DNA from: a virus
Reading direction: 5' to 3' (one strand)
DNA: 42,593 nt
Virus record (IMG/VR): IMGVR_UViG_3300031673_000143
Span: 1-42,593 of that record
The notes under the pieces are model-generated. The model was not told the DNA's origin, ran no database searches, and saw only the letters and a program-made list of their open reading frames with translations. The translations under genes were made by a program, and so were the position numbers. Below, in pieces: positions 33,744 to 40,634 of this stretch. The first letter of the stretch is position 1. Each line of letters starts with the position of its first letter.

Positions 33744-34127
33744 CTATAATTTAGCCAATCCCTTGATATTAATGTTCACATCGCCGGAATGCTCAACCTT
33801 CTGGACATCGCTCCAGTCATGATTTTTAAGCCAAAACATCGCACCAATGCTATTTTTATCGATTAAACGAGCTTCAATGCTTGCCTCTATGCGTGTTTTA
33901 GCCCTTTTTACAACAAACGACATTTCCTTGCTTTTATTTTTGTTAATATAATCGTAGATACTCCCACGTGTCGCAAATCCCAAAAAATAAGCAAACCCCG
34001 TGATCGTGTAAGTGCTTTTATTTGCATCACATGTATTGAAATACTCATCTATTTTTTTTTGAAGTTCCACCGCAGAGCGAAAGCGCAAATTAGCGCAAGT
34101 TTTAGTTCTCTCTCTTTTAGCTGCCAT
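33744..34127 (-). CDS. terS: Terminase small subunit
   Basis: A 127-aa DNA-recognition protein. RFRSAVELQKKIDEYFNTCD and YTITGFAYFLGFATRGSIYDY match the N-terminal helix-turn-helix of small terminases of the gp3/DUF-type family, followed by helices (VKRAKTRIEASIEARLI) and a C-terminal KNHDWSDVQKVEHSG segment that usually binds the large subunit. It is the first gene of the leftward late operon. Confidence 0.85.
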   Translation of the reverse strand: MAAKRERTKTCANLRFRSAVELQKKIDEYFNTCDANKSTYTITGFAYFLGFATRGSIYDYINKNKSKEMSFVVKRAKTRIEASIEARLIDKNSIGAMFWLKNHDWSDVQKVEHSGDVNINIKGLAKL

Positions 34128-34151
34128 GATAGATCCTATATAGTTGCTGTA

Positions 34152-34180
34152 ATTATAAGGACAATAGAGGAGAAAATCAA
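34152..34180 (-). promoter_or_regulatory. Candidate late promoter for terS (TTGATT-N17-TATAAT)
   Basis: On the leftward strand TTGATT (34180-34175) and TATAAT (34157-34152) are separated by exactly 17 bases, 25 bases before the terS ATG. The -10 is a perfect sigma70 consensus. Whether the host uses this class of promoter is unknown. Confidence 0.35.
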
Positions 34181-34236
34181 TAACAAATCAATGGAAACTG
34201 TCAAGTTTAAATTTGTAAATGGTCACACTTGCAATT

Positions 34237-34248
34237 GTAATAATTACC
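34237..34248 (+). promoter_or_regulatory. Operator-like element 1 (GTAATAATTACC)
   Basis: Palindromic half-sites GTAAT and ATTAC around one central base. An identical 12-mer lies 43 bases downstream, about four helical turns, so two dimers could bind the same DNA face. Confidence 0.4.
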
Positions 34249-34279
34249 GATAACAGAGGTAAATTTTACAAACCAAACC

Positions 34280-34291
34280 GTAATAATTACC
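34280..34291 (+). promoter_or_regulatory. Operator-like element 2 (GTAATAATTACC)
   Basis: Second exact copy of the palindromic 12-mer. The pair is the only repeated motif I see in the divergent control region. Confidence 0.4.
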
Positions 34292-34414
34292 ACAAATATT
34301 ATGTAAACTTGCATTTTTAGCTTAAATTCTCAACTTTTAATTCTGGCATCTATTTTGTAGATATGAAAGCAGCAAACAAAAACAATTTATAAACAAACTT
34401 TGAAAGGTACTAAA

Positions 34415-34921
34415 ATGGATAAGCAAAAATTAGAAGCTCGTAGAGAAGCAAAACGGGAAGCCGCTGAACTTGCAATTATTGAACAACAAAAAAATCAAAA
34501 ACCAATCAATAAGATCATTATTTCCATTGAATGGAAAAAGTCCCAAATGTGGGGATCAAATCCACATTGTGAAGTCAAGATATACTATAAAGACGGTGAG
34601 TTTACAAGATCACAGGTTTACACTGCTTCGGGTTGTGGTTATGATAAAGAAAGCACAGTTATAGCTCAAGTATTTAATGACTATTTAAGATACAAACTAT
34701 GGAAACTCTCAGAGGAAGCCATAAAAGGCGGGCACGGTTCAGGTGATGAAGGCAGCGCACCTTATGGAATAAATCGTTATTCCAACTCAAGATCATTTGC
34801 TGGCGGTATTGGTACAAATTGTTATTTCAAAATATCCGAATATATCGGGGGAGAATTTGAGCAAACGGCAAGCGGAAAAACGTTTGACGTTTTCACCTAT
34901 AAAGATAAAGAAAATAACTAA
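34415..34921 (+). CDS. Conserved phage hypothetical protein, 168 aa
   Basis: The ATG at 34415 follows GAAAGG; a TTG at 34400 is less likely. A Lys/Arg/Glu-rich helix (1-30) precedes a domain seen in many phages: EWKKSQMWGSNPHCEVKIYYKDG, then TASGCGYDKESTVIAQVFN. The GCGYDKES block is highly conserved in that family, and its function is not established. It is the first gene of the rightward arm, so it is probably an early anti-host or regulatory protein (inference). Confidence 0.72.
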   Translation: MDKQKLEARREAKREAAELAIIEQQKNQKPINKIIISIEWKKSQMWGSNPHCEVKIYYKDGEFTRSQVYTASGCGYDKESTVIAQVFNDYLRYKLWKLSEEAIKGGHGSGDEGSAPYGINRYSNSRSFAGGIGTNCYFKISEYIGGEFEQTASGKTFDVFTYKDKENN

Positions 34922-34944
34922 ATGTTTATTTAACTAACAATTAA

Positions 34945-34963
34945 GCCGGGCATTTAGCCCGGC
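34945..34963 (+). terminator. GCCGGGC hairpin between the first two early genes
   Basis: A perfect seven-base GC stem (GCCGGGC/GCCCGGC) with an ATTTA loop sits one base before the AGGAG of the next gene. No U-run follows, so it would act as an attenuator-like or RNA-processing element rather than a strong terminator. Confidence 0.5.
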
Positions 34964-34976
34964 AGGAGCTTTGAAA

Positions 34977-35195
34977 ATGAAAGCTATCAAGTTTATTTTT
35001 GACGCAGCCGATTCTCACTATGTTTATAAAGGCACAAGACCGATTGCATATGTGAATGCGTTCAAACAAGTCGAAGACGGCAACTTTACAAAGGATGAAG
35101 CAATCAAATATGTGGGAGATTGTAATAAGGGAAGGGCTTCGAATGAATTGTCAGAACTTAAAAATTTAGTTCTATTTATTTATGAGGTCAAATAA
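34977..35195 (+). CDS. Hypothetical protein, 72 aa
   Basis: AGGAG follows the upstream hairpin, then the ATG at 34977 (an in-frame TTG at 34971 is less likely). The sequence KAIKFIFDAADSHYVYKGTR looks like an alpha/beta fold; NAFKQVEDGNFTKDEAIKY is a helix. No motif is known to me. The next ATG abuts its stop. Confidence 0.6.
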   Translation: MKAIKFIFDAADSHYVYKGTRPIAYVNAFKQVEDGNFTKDEAIKYVGDCNKGRASNELSELKNLVLFIYEVK

Positions 35196-35420
35196 ATGAA
35201 CTTATTAAAATCCGATGTCGATGTCGCATATATCCAAGTCAAAGACGGCACGACGTACAAATCGATCAATGTCGAAAAAGAAACAAATGAAACTTTTATC
35301 ACAAGCATAACTACTTACGATATAGAGTTTTCACGCTACACAGTTAAAGAAAGACTTTATAAGCAAACAGCGGAAGAGGTGAAAACTCTTCTGACAAATT
35401 TATTTAACGAAATAATTTAA
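35196..35420 (+). CDS. Hypothetical protein, 74 aa
   Basis: Starts directly after the preceding TAA. A small beta domain (DVDVAYIQVKDGTTYKSINV) is followed by a helix (ERLYKQTAEEVKTLLTNLFN). Its last codons, TNLFNEII, and the following AAGGAGCAAAA lie in the repeated unit that was duplicated downstream (35979 and 36794). Confidence 0.6.
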   Translation: MNLLKSDVDVAYIQVKDGTTYKSINVEKETNETFITSITTYDIEFSRYTVKERLYKQTAEEVKTLLTNLFNEII

Positions 35421-35978
35421 GGAGCAAAAATGGAAATAACTAAAGAATTTCTACAATCAAAAAACGCCTGTAGTCCATCTTATAGATGGGTTGTAGAAAA
35501 TAAACTCATTGGGCTTGAACACCCTGAATTTATTGCTAAACTTATGGAAAATAATCGCTTTAGCGATGCTAACTGGCTAATCACAAAACTATTTGATAAA
35601 ATGCAGTCAGTAAAATATGCAATATTTGCAGCCGAACAAGTTTTGGATATTTATGAAAAGAAATATCCAGATGACGCCAGACCAAGATTGGCTATTGAGG
35701 CAGCCAAAAAATATTTGACAAATCCCAATGCTAAAACTGCTGCTCGTGCTGCTGCTCGTGCTGCTTATGATGCTGATTCTGCTCGTGCTGCTGCTTATGC
35801 TGATGCTGCTCGTGCTGCTGCTTATGCTGCTGATGCTGTTGGTGCTGCTGGTGCTGCTCGTGCTGCTTATGCTGCTTGTGCTGCTGGTGCTGCTGATGCT
35901 GCTTATGCTGCTTATGCTGCTGGTGCTGCTGGTGGTATTAAAACATCAATCATCAATTTTGGATTGGAGTTGTTGAAA
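35392..35978 (+). repeat. Tandem duplication, unit 1 (587 bp)
   Basis: The unit starts TGACAAATTTATTTAACGA and includes the end of the 74-aa gene, the AAGGAG site and the whole first Imm-5-like gene. Unit 2 starts at 35979 with the same bases, and the start sequence recurs a third time at 36794. The units differ in length because of their Ala-codon tracts. Confidence 0.85.
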
Positions 35979-35981
35979 TGA
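35430..35981 (+). CDS. Imm-5-like protein with Ala-rich repeat tail, copy 1
   Basis: A 183-aa protein after AAGGAG. Residues 1-103 form a conserved domain: EFLQSKNACSPSYRWVVENK, SDANWLITKLFD, KYAIFAAEQVLDIYEKKYPD, RPRLAIEAAKKYLTNP. This matches the putative immunity (Imm-5-like) proteins found with polyalanine-type tails in phages and bacteria; toxin neutralisation is inferred for the family and not shown. Residues about 104-167 are (Ala)n broken by Arg, Asp, Tyr or Gly, then GGIKTSIINFGLELLK. The tail likely forms a long helix. Six substitutions separate the domain from copy 2. Confidence 0.75.
   Translation: MEITKEFLQSKNACSPSYRWVVENKLIGLEHPEFIAKLMENNRFSDANWLITKLFDKMQSVKYAIFAAEQVLDIYEKKYPDDARPRLAIEAAKKYLTNPNAKTAARAAARAAYDADSARAAAYADAARAAAYAADAVGAAGAARAAYAACAAGAADAAYAAYAAGAAGGIKTSIINFGLELLK
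35739..35930 (+). repeat. Trinucleotide (GCT/NNT) tract, 192 bp
   Basis: Every codon here is of NNT type: GCT for Ala mixed with CGT, TAT, GAT, GGT, GTT or TGT. This gives a near-continuous triplet repeat that stays open in a second frame (poly-Leu/Met). Such tracts are prone to slippage. Confidence 0.85.
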
Positions 35982-36007
35982 CAAATTTATTTAACGAAAT
36001 AATTTAA
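35978..36007 (+). pseudogene. Nine-codon remnant (MTNLFNEII) at the duplication joint
   Basis: The joint of the two units creates ATGACAAATTTATTTAACGA followed by the old 74-aa gene end and its TAA. The start matches the DUF6573-like gene (36793) and the end matches the gene at 35196, so this is a chimeric scar of the duplication. Confidence 0.6.
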
Positions 36008-36793
36008 GGAGCAAAAATGAAAATAACTAAAGAATTTCTACAATCAAAAGACGCCTGTAGTCAATCTTATAAATGGGTTGTAGAAAATAAACTCATTGGG
36101 CTTGAACACCCAGAATTTATTGCTAGACTTATGGAAAATAATCGCTTTAGCGATGCTAACTGGCTAATCACAAAACTATTTGATAAAATGCAGTCGGTAA
36201 AATATGCAATATTTGCAGCTGAACAAGTTTTGGATATTTATGAAAAGAAATATCCAGATGACGCCAGACCAAGATTGGCTATTGAGGCAGCTAAAAAATA
36301 TTTGAAAAATCCCAATGCTAAAACTGCTGATGCTGCTGATGCTGCTGCTGATGCTGCTTATGCTGCTGCTCGTGCTGCTGATGCTGCTGCTGATGCTGCT
36401 GCTCGTGCTTATGCTGCTTATGCTGCTTATGATGCTGCTGATGCTGCTGATGCTGCTGCTGATGCTGCTCGTGCTGCTGCTCGTGCTGCTTATGATGCTG
36501 CTGATGCTGCTGCTGATGCTGCTTATGCTGCTGCTCGTGCTGCTGATGCTGCTGCTGATGATGCTGCTTATGCTGATGCTGCTTATGCTGCTGCTCGTGC
36601 TGCTGCTGATGCTGCTTATGATGCTGCTCGTGCTGCTGCTGATGATGCTGCTTATGCTGCTTATGCTGCTTATGCTGCTGATGCTGCTGCTTATGCTGCT
36701 GCTCGTGCTGCTGATGCTGCTGATGCTGCTTATGCTGCTTATGCTGGTGGTATTAAAATATCAATTATCAATTTTGGATTGGAGTTGTTGAAA
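35979..36793 (+). repeat. Tandem duplication, unit 2 (815 bp)
   Basis: Same order as unit 1: TGACAAATTTATTTAACGA, AATAATTTAAGGAGCAAAA, then an Imm-5-like gene. It is longer only because the Ala-codon tract is more than twice as long. Confidence 0.85.
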
Positions 36794-36796
36794 TGA
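36017..36796 (+). CDS. Imm-5-like protein with Ala-rich repeat tail, copy 2
   Basis: 259 aa. The first 103 residues are almost the same as copy 1 (differences such as E2K, R19K, K37R). The tail runs for about 140 residues, with AADAAYAAARAA-type units, and ends GGIKISIINFGLELLK as in copy 1. Conservation of both ends with a variable middle suggests the length of the helix is allowed, or selected, to vary. Its stop overlaps the next gene by ATGA. Confidence 0.75.
   Translation: MKITKEFLQSKDACSQSYKWVVENKLIGLEHPEFIARLMENNRFSDANWLITKLFDKMQSVKYAIFAAEQVLDIYEKKYPDDARPRLAIEAAKKYLKNPNAKTADAADAAADAAYAAARAADAAADAAARAYAAYAAYDAADAADAAADAARAAARAAYDAADAAADAAYAAARAADAAADDAAYADAAYAAARAAADAAYDAARAAADDAAYAAYAAYAADAAAYAAARAADAADAAYAAYAGGIKISIINFGLELLK
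36326..36745 (+). repeat. Trinucleotide (GCT/NNT) tract, 420 bp
   Basis: One hundred and forty consecutive NNT codons, mostly GCT with GAT, TAT and CGT. The +2 frame is also fully open (poly-Leu/Met). This is the longest simple-sequence tract in the genome. Confidence 0.88.
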
Positions 36797-37188
36797 CAAA
36801 TTTATTTAACGACAAGGAAATTTTTGGGGAAGATGATATAATTTATAGCTATACCAGAAAAGAAGCAATCGAAGACGGTTTACAATTCTTAATCCCGGAG
36901 AAACTAAGTAAACAAGTTGGTTTTTTATATCCGGTTTACGCTACTAATTCTGTTTATGGCATTATTGACAGCGCAGTCAATGAAAACTCTCAACTTAAAA
37001 CAGATTGGTTGTTGTGGGAAGTCTTAGTAACTCTAAAAATAGCCATAAAACTTATGGTGGAATCTCCTGAAGTTAAATTTCACACTATCATAAACGGCAA
37101 GGACTACGAGTTTTTCTCACAAGTTTCAGCTTTAGATATTGACGACCCTAAACCAGCAATTACAATAATGAGAGTTGAGGATTTATGA
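36793..37188 (+). CDS. DUF6573-like phage protein, 131 aa
   Basis: IIYSYTRKEAIEDGLQFLIP and VGFLYPVYATNSVYGIID, WLLWEVLVTLKIAI and PAITIM are the blocks of the phage DUF6573 family, whose function is unknown. Its start codon and first codons (ATGACAAATTTATTTAACGA) match the beginning of the duplicated unit, so the duplication breakpoint lies at this start. Confidence 0.75.
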   Translation: MTNLFNDKEIFGEDDIIYSYTRKEAIEDGLQFLIPEKLSKQVGFLYPVYATNSVYGIIDSAVNENSQLKTDWLLWEVLVTLKIAIKLMVESPEVKFHTIINGKDYEFFSQVSALDIDDPKPAITIMRVEDL

Positions 37189-37358
37189 AAACATATTTTA
37201 TAAGCGCAGAATCTCCAAATATGAAAGTAAAAGCGCAAATTAAAGCTAATTCAATTACGGAAGCCATTGAAATTTTTCTCAGTGATTATCGGAAAGAAAT
37301 AAATAGTACTGAAGAAACACGCTTACAAACAATCAGTTTTTTTGTAACGAAGATTTAA
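37185..37358 (+). CDS. Small hypothetical protein, 57 aa
   Basis: ATGA overlap with the DUF6573-like gene. MKTYFISAESPNMKVKAQIK and NSITEAIEIFLSDYRKEI suggest a small beta-alpha-beta fold. No family recognised; coupling and codon use support translation. Confidence 0.5.
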   Translation: MKTYFISAESPNMKVKAQIKANSITEAIEIFLSDYRKEINSTEETRLQTISFFVTKI

Positions 37359-37543
37359 AATAAAAACGGTCAGCCTCGTACTTTCAGACTGACCGCAACC
37401 TAATTTGTTTCTAATATCCTGGGAGGATACTTGAAAGGACGAGCAAATATATGAAAACTTTCAGGTTTAATCAATAGAAATTTGTTTCTTAAAATATTTA
37501 TTTATAATTTTAACCACATCATTTTTGAAAGGACAATCACAAA
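37359..37543 (+). promoter_or_regulatory. Leader of the pentapeptide-repeat gene with hairpins and a mini-ORF
   Basis: The leader contains CGGTCAG...CTGACCG (37367-37395, seven-base stem) and TATCC-TGGGA-GGATA. A GAAAGGAC site is followed by a nine-codon frame (37451, MKTFRFNQ plus stop). A second GAAAGGAC then precedes the true ATG at 37544, so the leader looks like a duplicated start region. The first hairpin may end the upstream transcript. Confidence 0.4.
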
Positions 37544-38179
37544 ATGAAAACAAAAATCCAAATCAATTCCGTTTTCGGAAAACTTCTTTTTGAGTTTGAA
37601 AAAGAAGACAATACGATTAAAAAAACCCTTGTTGAGGCTATACGACAACGAGCTGACCTTCGCTCTGCTGACCTTCGCTCTGCTGACCTTCGCTCTGCTA
37701 ACCTTCGCTCTGCTAACCTTCGCTCTGCTAACCTTGGCTCTGCTGACCTTAGCTCTGCTGACCTTGGCTCTGCTGACCTTCGCTCTGCTGACCTTCGCTC
37801 TGCTGACCTTCGCTCTGCTGACCTTGGCTCTGCTGACCTTCGCTCTGCTGACCTTCGCTCTGCTGACCTTCGCTCTGCTGACCTTGGCTTTGCTGACCTT
37901 CGCTTTGCTGACCTTCGCTCTGCTGACCTTAGCTCTGCTGACCTTCGCTCTGCTGACCTTCGCTCTGCTAACACCGACAAACGCTATATACAAATATCTT
38001 GCATTGGCTCAGCTAAACGCATGACAACTTACTGCTTTGATGATGATAAAATTTGGTGCGGATGTTTCACCGGAAATTTGGAAGAATTTGAGGAACAGGT
38101 TAGAGAGACTCACGATACTAATCCGCAGTATTTAAAAGAATATTTACTTTTTATTCAATATTTGAGGGACTTGAAATGA
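37544..38179 (+). CDS. Pentapeptide-repeat protein, 211 aa
   Basis: The N-terminus (KTKIQINSVFGKLLFEFEKE) and C-terminus (MTTYCFDDDKIWCGCFTGNLEEFE, KEYLLFIQYL) belong to a known phage pentapeptide-repeat family. Between residues 37 and 141 lie 21 pentapeptides, A(D/N)L(R/G/S)(S/F), which would form a right-handed quadrilateral beta-helix. Some such proteins mimic DNA and inhibit gyrase, but the role of this family is not established. The repeats are nearly pure at DNA level. Confidence 0.88.
   Translation: MKTKIQINSVFGKLLFEFEKEDNTIKKTLVEAIRQRADLRSADLRSADLRSANLRSANLRSANLGSADLSSADLGSADLRSADLRSADLRSADLGSADLRSADLRSADLRSADLGFADLRFADLRSADLSSADLRSADLRSANTDKRYIQISCIGSAKRMTTYCFDDDKIWCGCFTGNLEEFEEQVRETHDTNPQYLKEYLLFIQYLRDLK
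37652..37966 (+). repeat. 21 tandem 15-bp units coding for pentapeptides
   Basis: The unit GCTGACCTTCGCTCT is repeated 21 times with few changes (mostly CGC to GGC or AGC, GAC to AAC). All variants keep several other frames open on both strands. The near identity suggests recent expansion or ongoing recombination. Confidence 0.88.
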
Positions 38180-39138
38180 AATATATCAAAACCGCTGGGC
38201 TTACAGAAGCCCAGATACAAGAAATTCGATTAAATTATCTTGGAGCTTCTGAAATAGGGGTAATTTTGGGCTTAAATCCATTCCGTACACCTCACAATAT
38301 TTGGCGTGAGAAACGCAGAGATCCAAATTATCAGCGTTTTCAAGGCAATGAATTTACTAAGTGGGGTACTCGTTTAGAAGATTCAATTGGTAAAGGCTTC
38401 GCTACTGATTATTTTTGTACGATTAAAAAAGATAACAAAATCCGAGTACATGAAAACGGCTTCCTTTCGTGTAGTTTAGATCGAATAATAACTAAACAAA
38501 AAGGGATAGACCGCCCGGGTTTGGGCATTTTGGAAATTAAAAATATCTCACAATTTGCTTATGATAAGTTTAGAAAGACTGAAACTGAAATACCATTACA
38601 TTATTACGCACAGCATCAGCAGCAGTTTCTTATAACAGGCTACAAATGGGGATATTTTGTAATGTTAGTAGGCGGAAATAAACTTGAAGTCAAGGAAATG
38701 ATACCGGACTTGACATTTATGAAAGCCCTCCAAGATTACGCTGAGGAATTTTGGAATACTTTTATTATCCAGGGGCAGGAACCGCCATTAACCGCTCCGG
38801 ATATTCAAAACCCCCAAGAAACTCAACTAAAAGAGGGTGAATATGTGAATTTTGACGATATGGAAACCTTTAACCTATACCAAAGTTATCAAGATATTAA
38901 TGCTGAAATCAAAGAACGTGAGAAAGTTAAAGATTCATTCAAGGAAAAGTTGATTGAGAAAATCGGTACTTTTAAGCAACTAACCTTCCAAAAACATCCG
39001 CTTTTAGAATGGTCGGAATATAAAACTTTTGACTCAAAGAGTTTTCAAAAAGATAACCAAGAGCTTTACGAGCAATATAAATTAAACATTGTCAGAAAGC
39101 TTAATTTCAAAAAATATATCTATGAGGAAAAACAATGA
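38176..39138 (+). CDS. YqaJ-like viral recombinase / exonuclease
   Basis: A 320-aa PD-(D/E)xK exonuclease of the YqaJ/lambda-exo group. YLGASEIGVILGLNPFRTPHNIW is the family signature; WGTRLED (E68), CSLDRI (D102) and GILEIKN (E120, K122) make up the active site. HHQQQFLITGYKWGYFVML-type helix-strand follows (quoted loosely as YYAQHQQQFLITGYKWGYF). It would resect DNA ends to give the 3' overhangs on which the downstream RecT-like protein acts. The start overlaps the preceding gene by ATGA. Confidence 0.88.
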   Translation: MKYIKTAGLTEAQIQEIRLNYLGASEIGVILGLNPFRTPHNIWREKRRDPNYQRFQGNEFTKWGTRLEDSIGKGFATDYFCTIKKDNKIRVHENGFLSCSLDRIITKQKGIDRPGLGILEIKNISQFAYDKFRKTETEIPLHYYAQHQQQFLITGYKWGYFVMLVGGNKLEVKEMIPDLTFMKALQDYAEEFWNTFIIQGQEPPLTAPDIQNPQETQLKEGEYVNFDDMETFNLYQSYQDINAEIKEREKVKDSFKEKLIEKIGTFKQLTFQKHPLLEWSEYKTFDSKSFQKDNQELYEQYKLNIVRKLNFKKYIYEEKQ

Positions 39139-39380
39139 ATTATTTGTATAAATTAACACGCCCAGACGATTGTGATTATGATGAATATGACAGCGCAATA
39201 GTTTGCGCTGCTAATCCAGATGATGCAAGACTAATCCATCCTTCCGGTCATAACGAAGAATATGACCGCAACTGGAACTCATTCACAAGTCGAGACAGAG
39301 TAATTATAAAGAGAATCGGCATAGCGGATGATGACTTAGAACAAAACAGTGTTATTTGTGCTTCATATAACGCAGGATAA
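39135..39380 (+). CDS. Small phage hypothetical protein, 81 aa
   Basis: MNYLYKLTRPDDCDYDEYDS and ARLIHPSGHNEEYDRNWNSF are typical of small phage proteins found beside recombination genes (pattern YDSAIVCA...A..IHP). It may bind or modulate an enzyme, but nothing is known. ATGA overlap with the exonuclease; the RecT gene starts 22 bases later. Confidence 0.65.
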   Translation: MNYLYKLTRPDDCDYDEYDSAIVCAANPDDARLIHPSGHNEEYDRNWNSFTSRDRVIIKRIGIADDDLEQNSVICASYNAG

Positions 39381-39402
39381 ACAAAATATAAAGGAAAAAA
39401 CA

Positions 39403-40437
39403 ATGACAAACATTCAGCAAGCCGCCAAAGATTCTTTGGCAAAACAAAACACAAGGACTACTTTGCAGGTAGTAAAGGGACTTACCAATACCGCAGAAGT
39501 AAAACAACGCTTTCAAGAAATCTTGGGGCAAAAGTCCGCAAGTTTTTTAGCTTCTTTGACTTCAATAGTTTCAAGTAATACAAACTTTGAGGGTATAGAT
39601 CCAAATTCGATAGTTTCAGCGGCACTAATTGCAGCCACTTTAGATTTACCAATAAACCCAAATTTCGGATTTGCTCATATAATACCTTATCGAGGTAAAA
39701 CTATGAAAGCGCAATTTCAAATGGGGTACAAAGCCTTCATACAACTTGCAATTCGTACTGGCATGTATGAAACTATTAACGCTACTCACGTTTACGAAGG
39801 CGAATTAGTAGAATCAGATCGTTTTAGAGGCACGCACAAATTCGATTCTAACATGAAAAAATCTGAAAAAATTGTTGGTTATTATTCGTTTTTTAAGTTA
39901 ACAACCGGATTCCAAAAAGATTTGTTTATGACAACTGAAGAATTACTTGCACATGGTAAAAAGTATTCAAAGAATTTTGCAGATGCTAATGGACAGTGGA
40001 AAACTAATTTTAACGGAATGTCATTAAAGACCGTATTGAAATCCCTTCTCTCTAAATATGGAATCCTTTCAACCGAATTAAGAATGGCAATTCAATCAGA
40101 TCAAGCAATAATTCACGAAGACGCTGAAGTTAAGGACTTCAAGTTTGAGTATGTAGACCGCCCAGAAACCGATGAAATTGAAACCGCCGAAGATAAACCA
40201 GAGCCTAAGATTAAACTTGATGTAATCGAAGCTAAATTAGCGGATAAATATGGATATCCGGCAGATGACTTAAACAAACTTGAGAACCCCGAATGGTATC
40301 TTAAAGCAATAGAAATAGAAAGCGGCAAAGACCTCGATGATTTTATAGACCAATACCGAACAGAACTTACAATGTTTGATGATAAAACTCAGTTGATTAT
40401 TGGAACTGCATACGCGAAAAAGAAAACTAATAAATAG
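39403..40437 (+). CDS. recT: RecT-family single-strand annealing protein
   Basis: A 344-aa RecT. The start at 39403 (MTNIQQAAKDSLAKQ) is chosen for AAGGA just upstream. Core features: FLASLTSIVSSNTNFEGIDP, AALIAATLDLPINPNFGFAH, the IIPYRG...AQFQMGYKAFIQLA block and MTTEELLAHGKKYSKNF. The acidic C-terminus (from about 265) is longer than needed for annealing and may bind partners. It works with the YqaJ-like nuclease in annealing-type recombination and concatemer formation. Confidence 0.93.
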   Translation: MTNIQQAAKDSLAKQNTRTTLQVVKGLTNTAEVKQRFQEILGQKSASFLASLTSIVSSNTNFEGIDPNSIVSAALIAATLDLPINPNFGFAHIIPYRGKTMKAQFQMGYKAFIQLAIRTGMYETINATHVYEGELVESDRFRGTHKFDSNMKKSEKIVGYYSFFKLTTGFQKDLFMTTEELLAHGKKYSKNFADANGQWKTNFNGMSLKTVLKSLLSKYGILSTELRMAIQSDQAIIHEDAEVKDFKFEYVDRPETDEIETAEDKPEPKIKLDVIEAKLADKYGYPADDLNKLENPEWYLKAIEIESGKDLDDFIDQYRTELTMFDDKTQLIIGTAYAKKKTNK

Positions 40438-40634
40438 TTTTTTGAAATTGTGTTGTGGTAAGTAGCTATTTGGCGACTAACCGTTTCGGAAAGTGGTAAC
40501 CTTTTTCGGTTTCTGTGAGAAACAGACAACAACGGAATGACATGTCAACTTTCTGTTTGGACAAAACAAACAAGCCATGTTTACGAGCGAACCCACAACA
40601 CATATTATTTTAATAAATAAAAAGGAGTTATAAA
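40438..40634 (+). other. Structured 197-bp spacer downstream of recT
   Basis: No gene is seen. It holds GTTTC-TGTGA-GAAAC (40509-40523), a competing AACCG...CGGTT pairing, and the perfect 10-bp palindrome TGACATGTCA (40538-40547). It ends in AAAAGGAG before the next gene. The composition (less AT-rich than its flanks) and nested pairings suggest a leader RNA or regulatory site. Confidence 0.4.

Larger units (their letters stand above)
34128..34414. promoter_or_regulatory. Divergent control region between late and early arms
   Basis: 287 AT-rich bases without a gene separate terS (leftward) from the first rightward gene. They contain a candidate leftward sigma70-type promoter, two copies of a palindromic GTAAT-A-ATTAC element, and a partial TAnnTTTG-like box (TAAATTTG, 34208-34215) with no matching upstream TTG. 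This is where the early/late switch is expected to be controlled. Confidence 0.6.

Noticed and set aside
35728-36791. Long Leu/Met-rich frames in +2 over the Ala tracts
   Set aside because: They are by-products of the triplet repeat; they have no ribosome sites and the Ala frame has a recognisable upstream domain.
37652-37966. CRISPR array
   Set aside because: The units are contiguous 15-mers without spacers and lie within a coding frame.
37502-38024. Repetitive frames on both strands over the pentapeptide gene (RAKVS, AERRS, LLTFA repeats)
   Set aside because: These are shadows of the 15-bp repeat; only the pentapeptide frame has family-matching ends.
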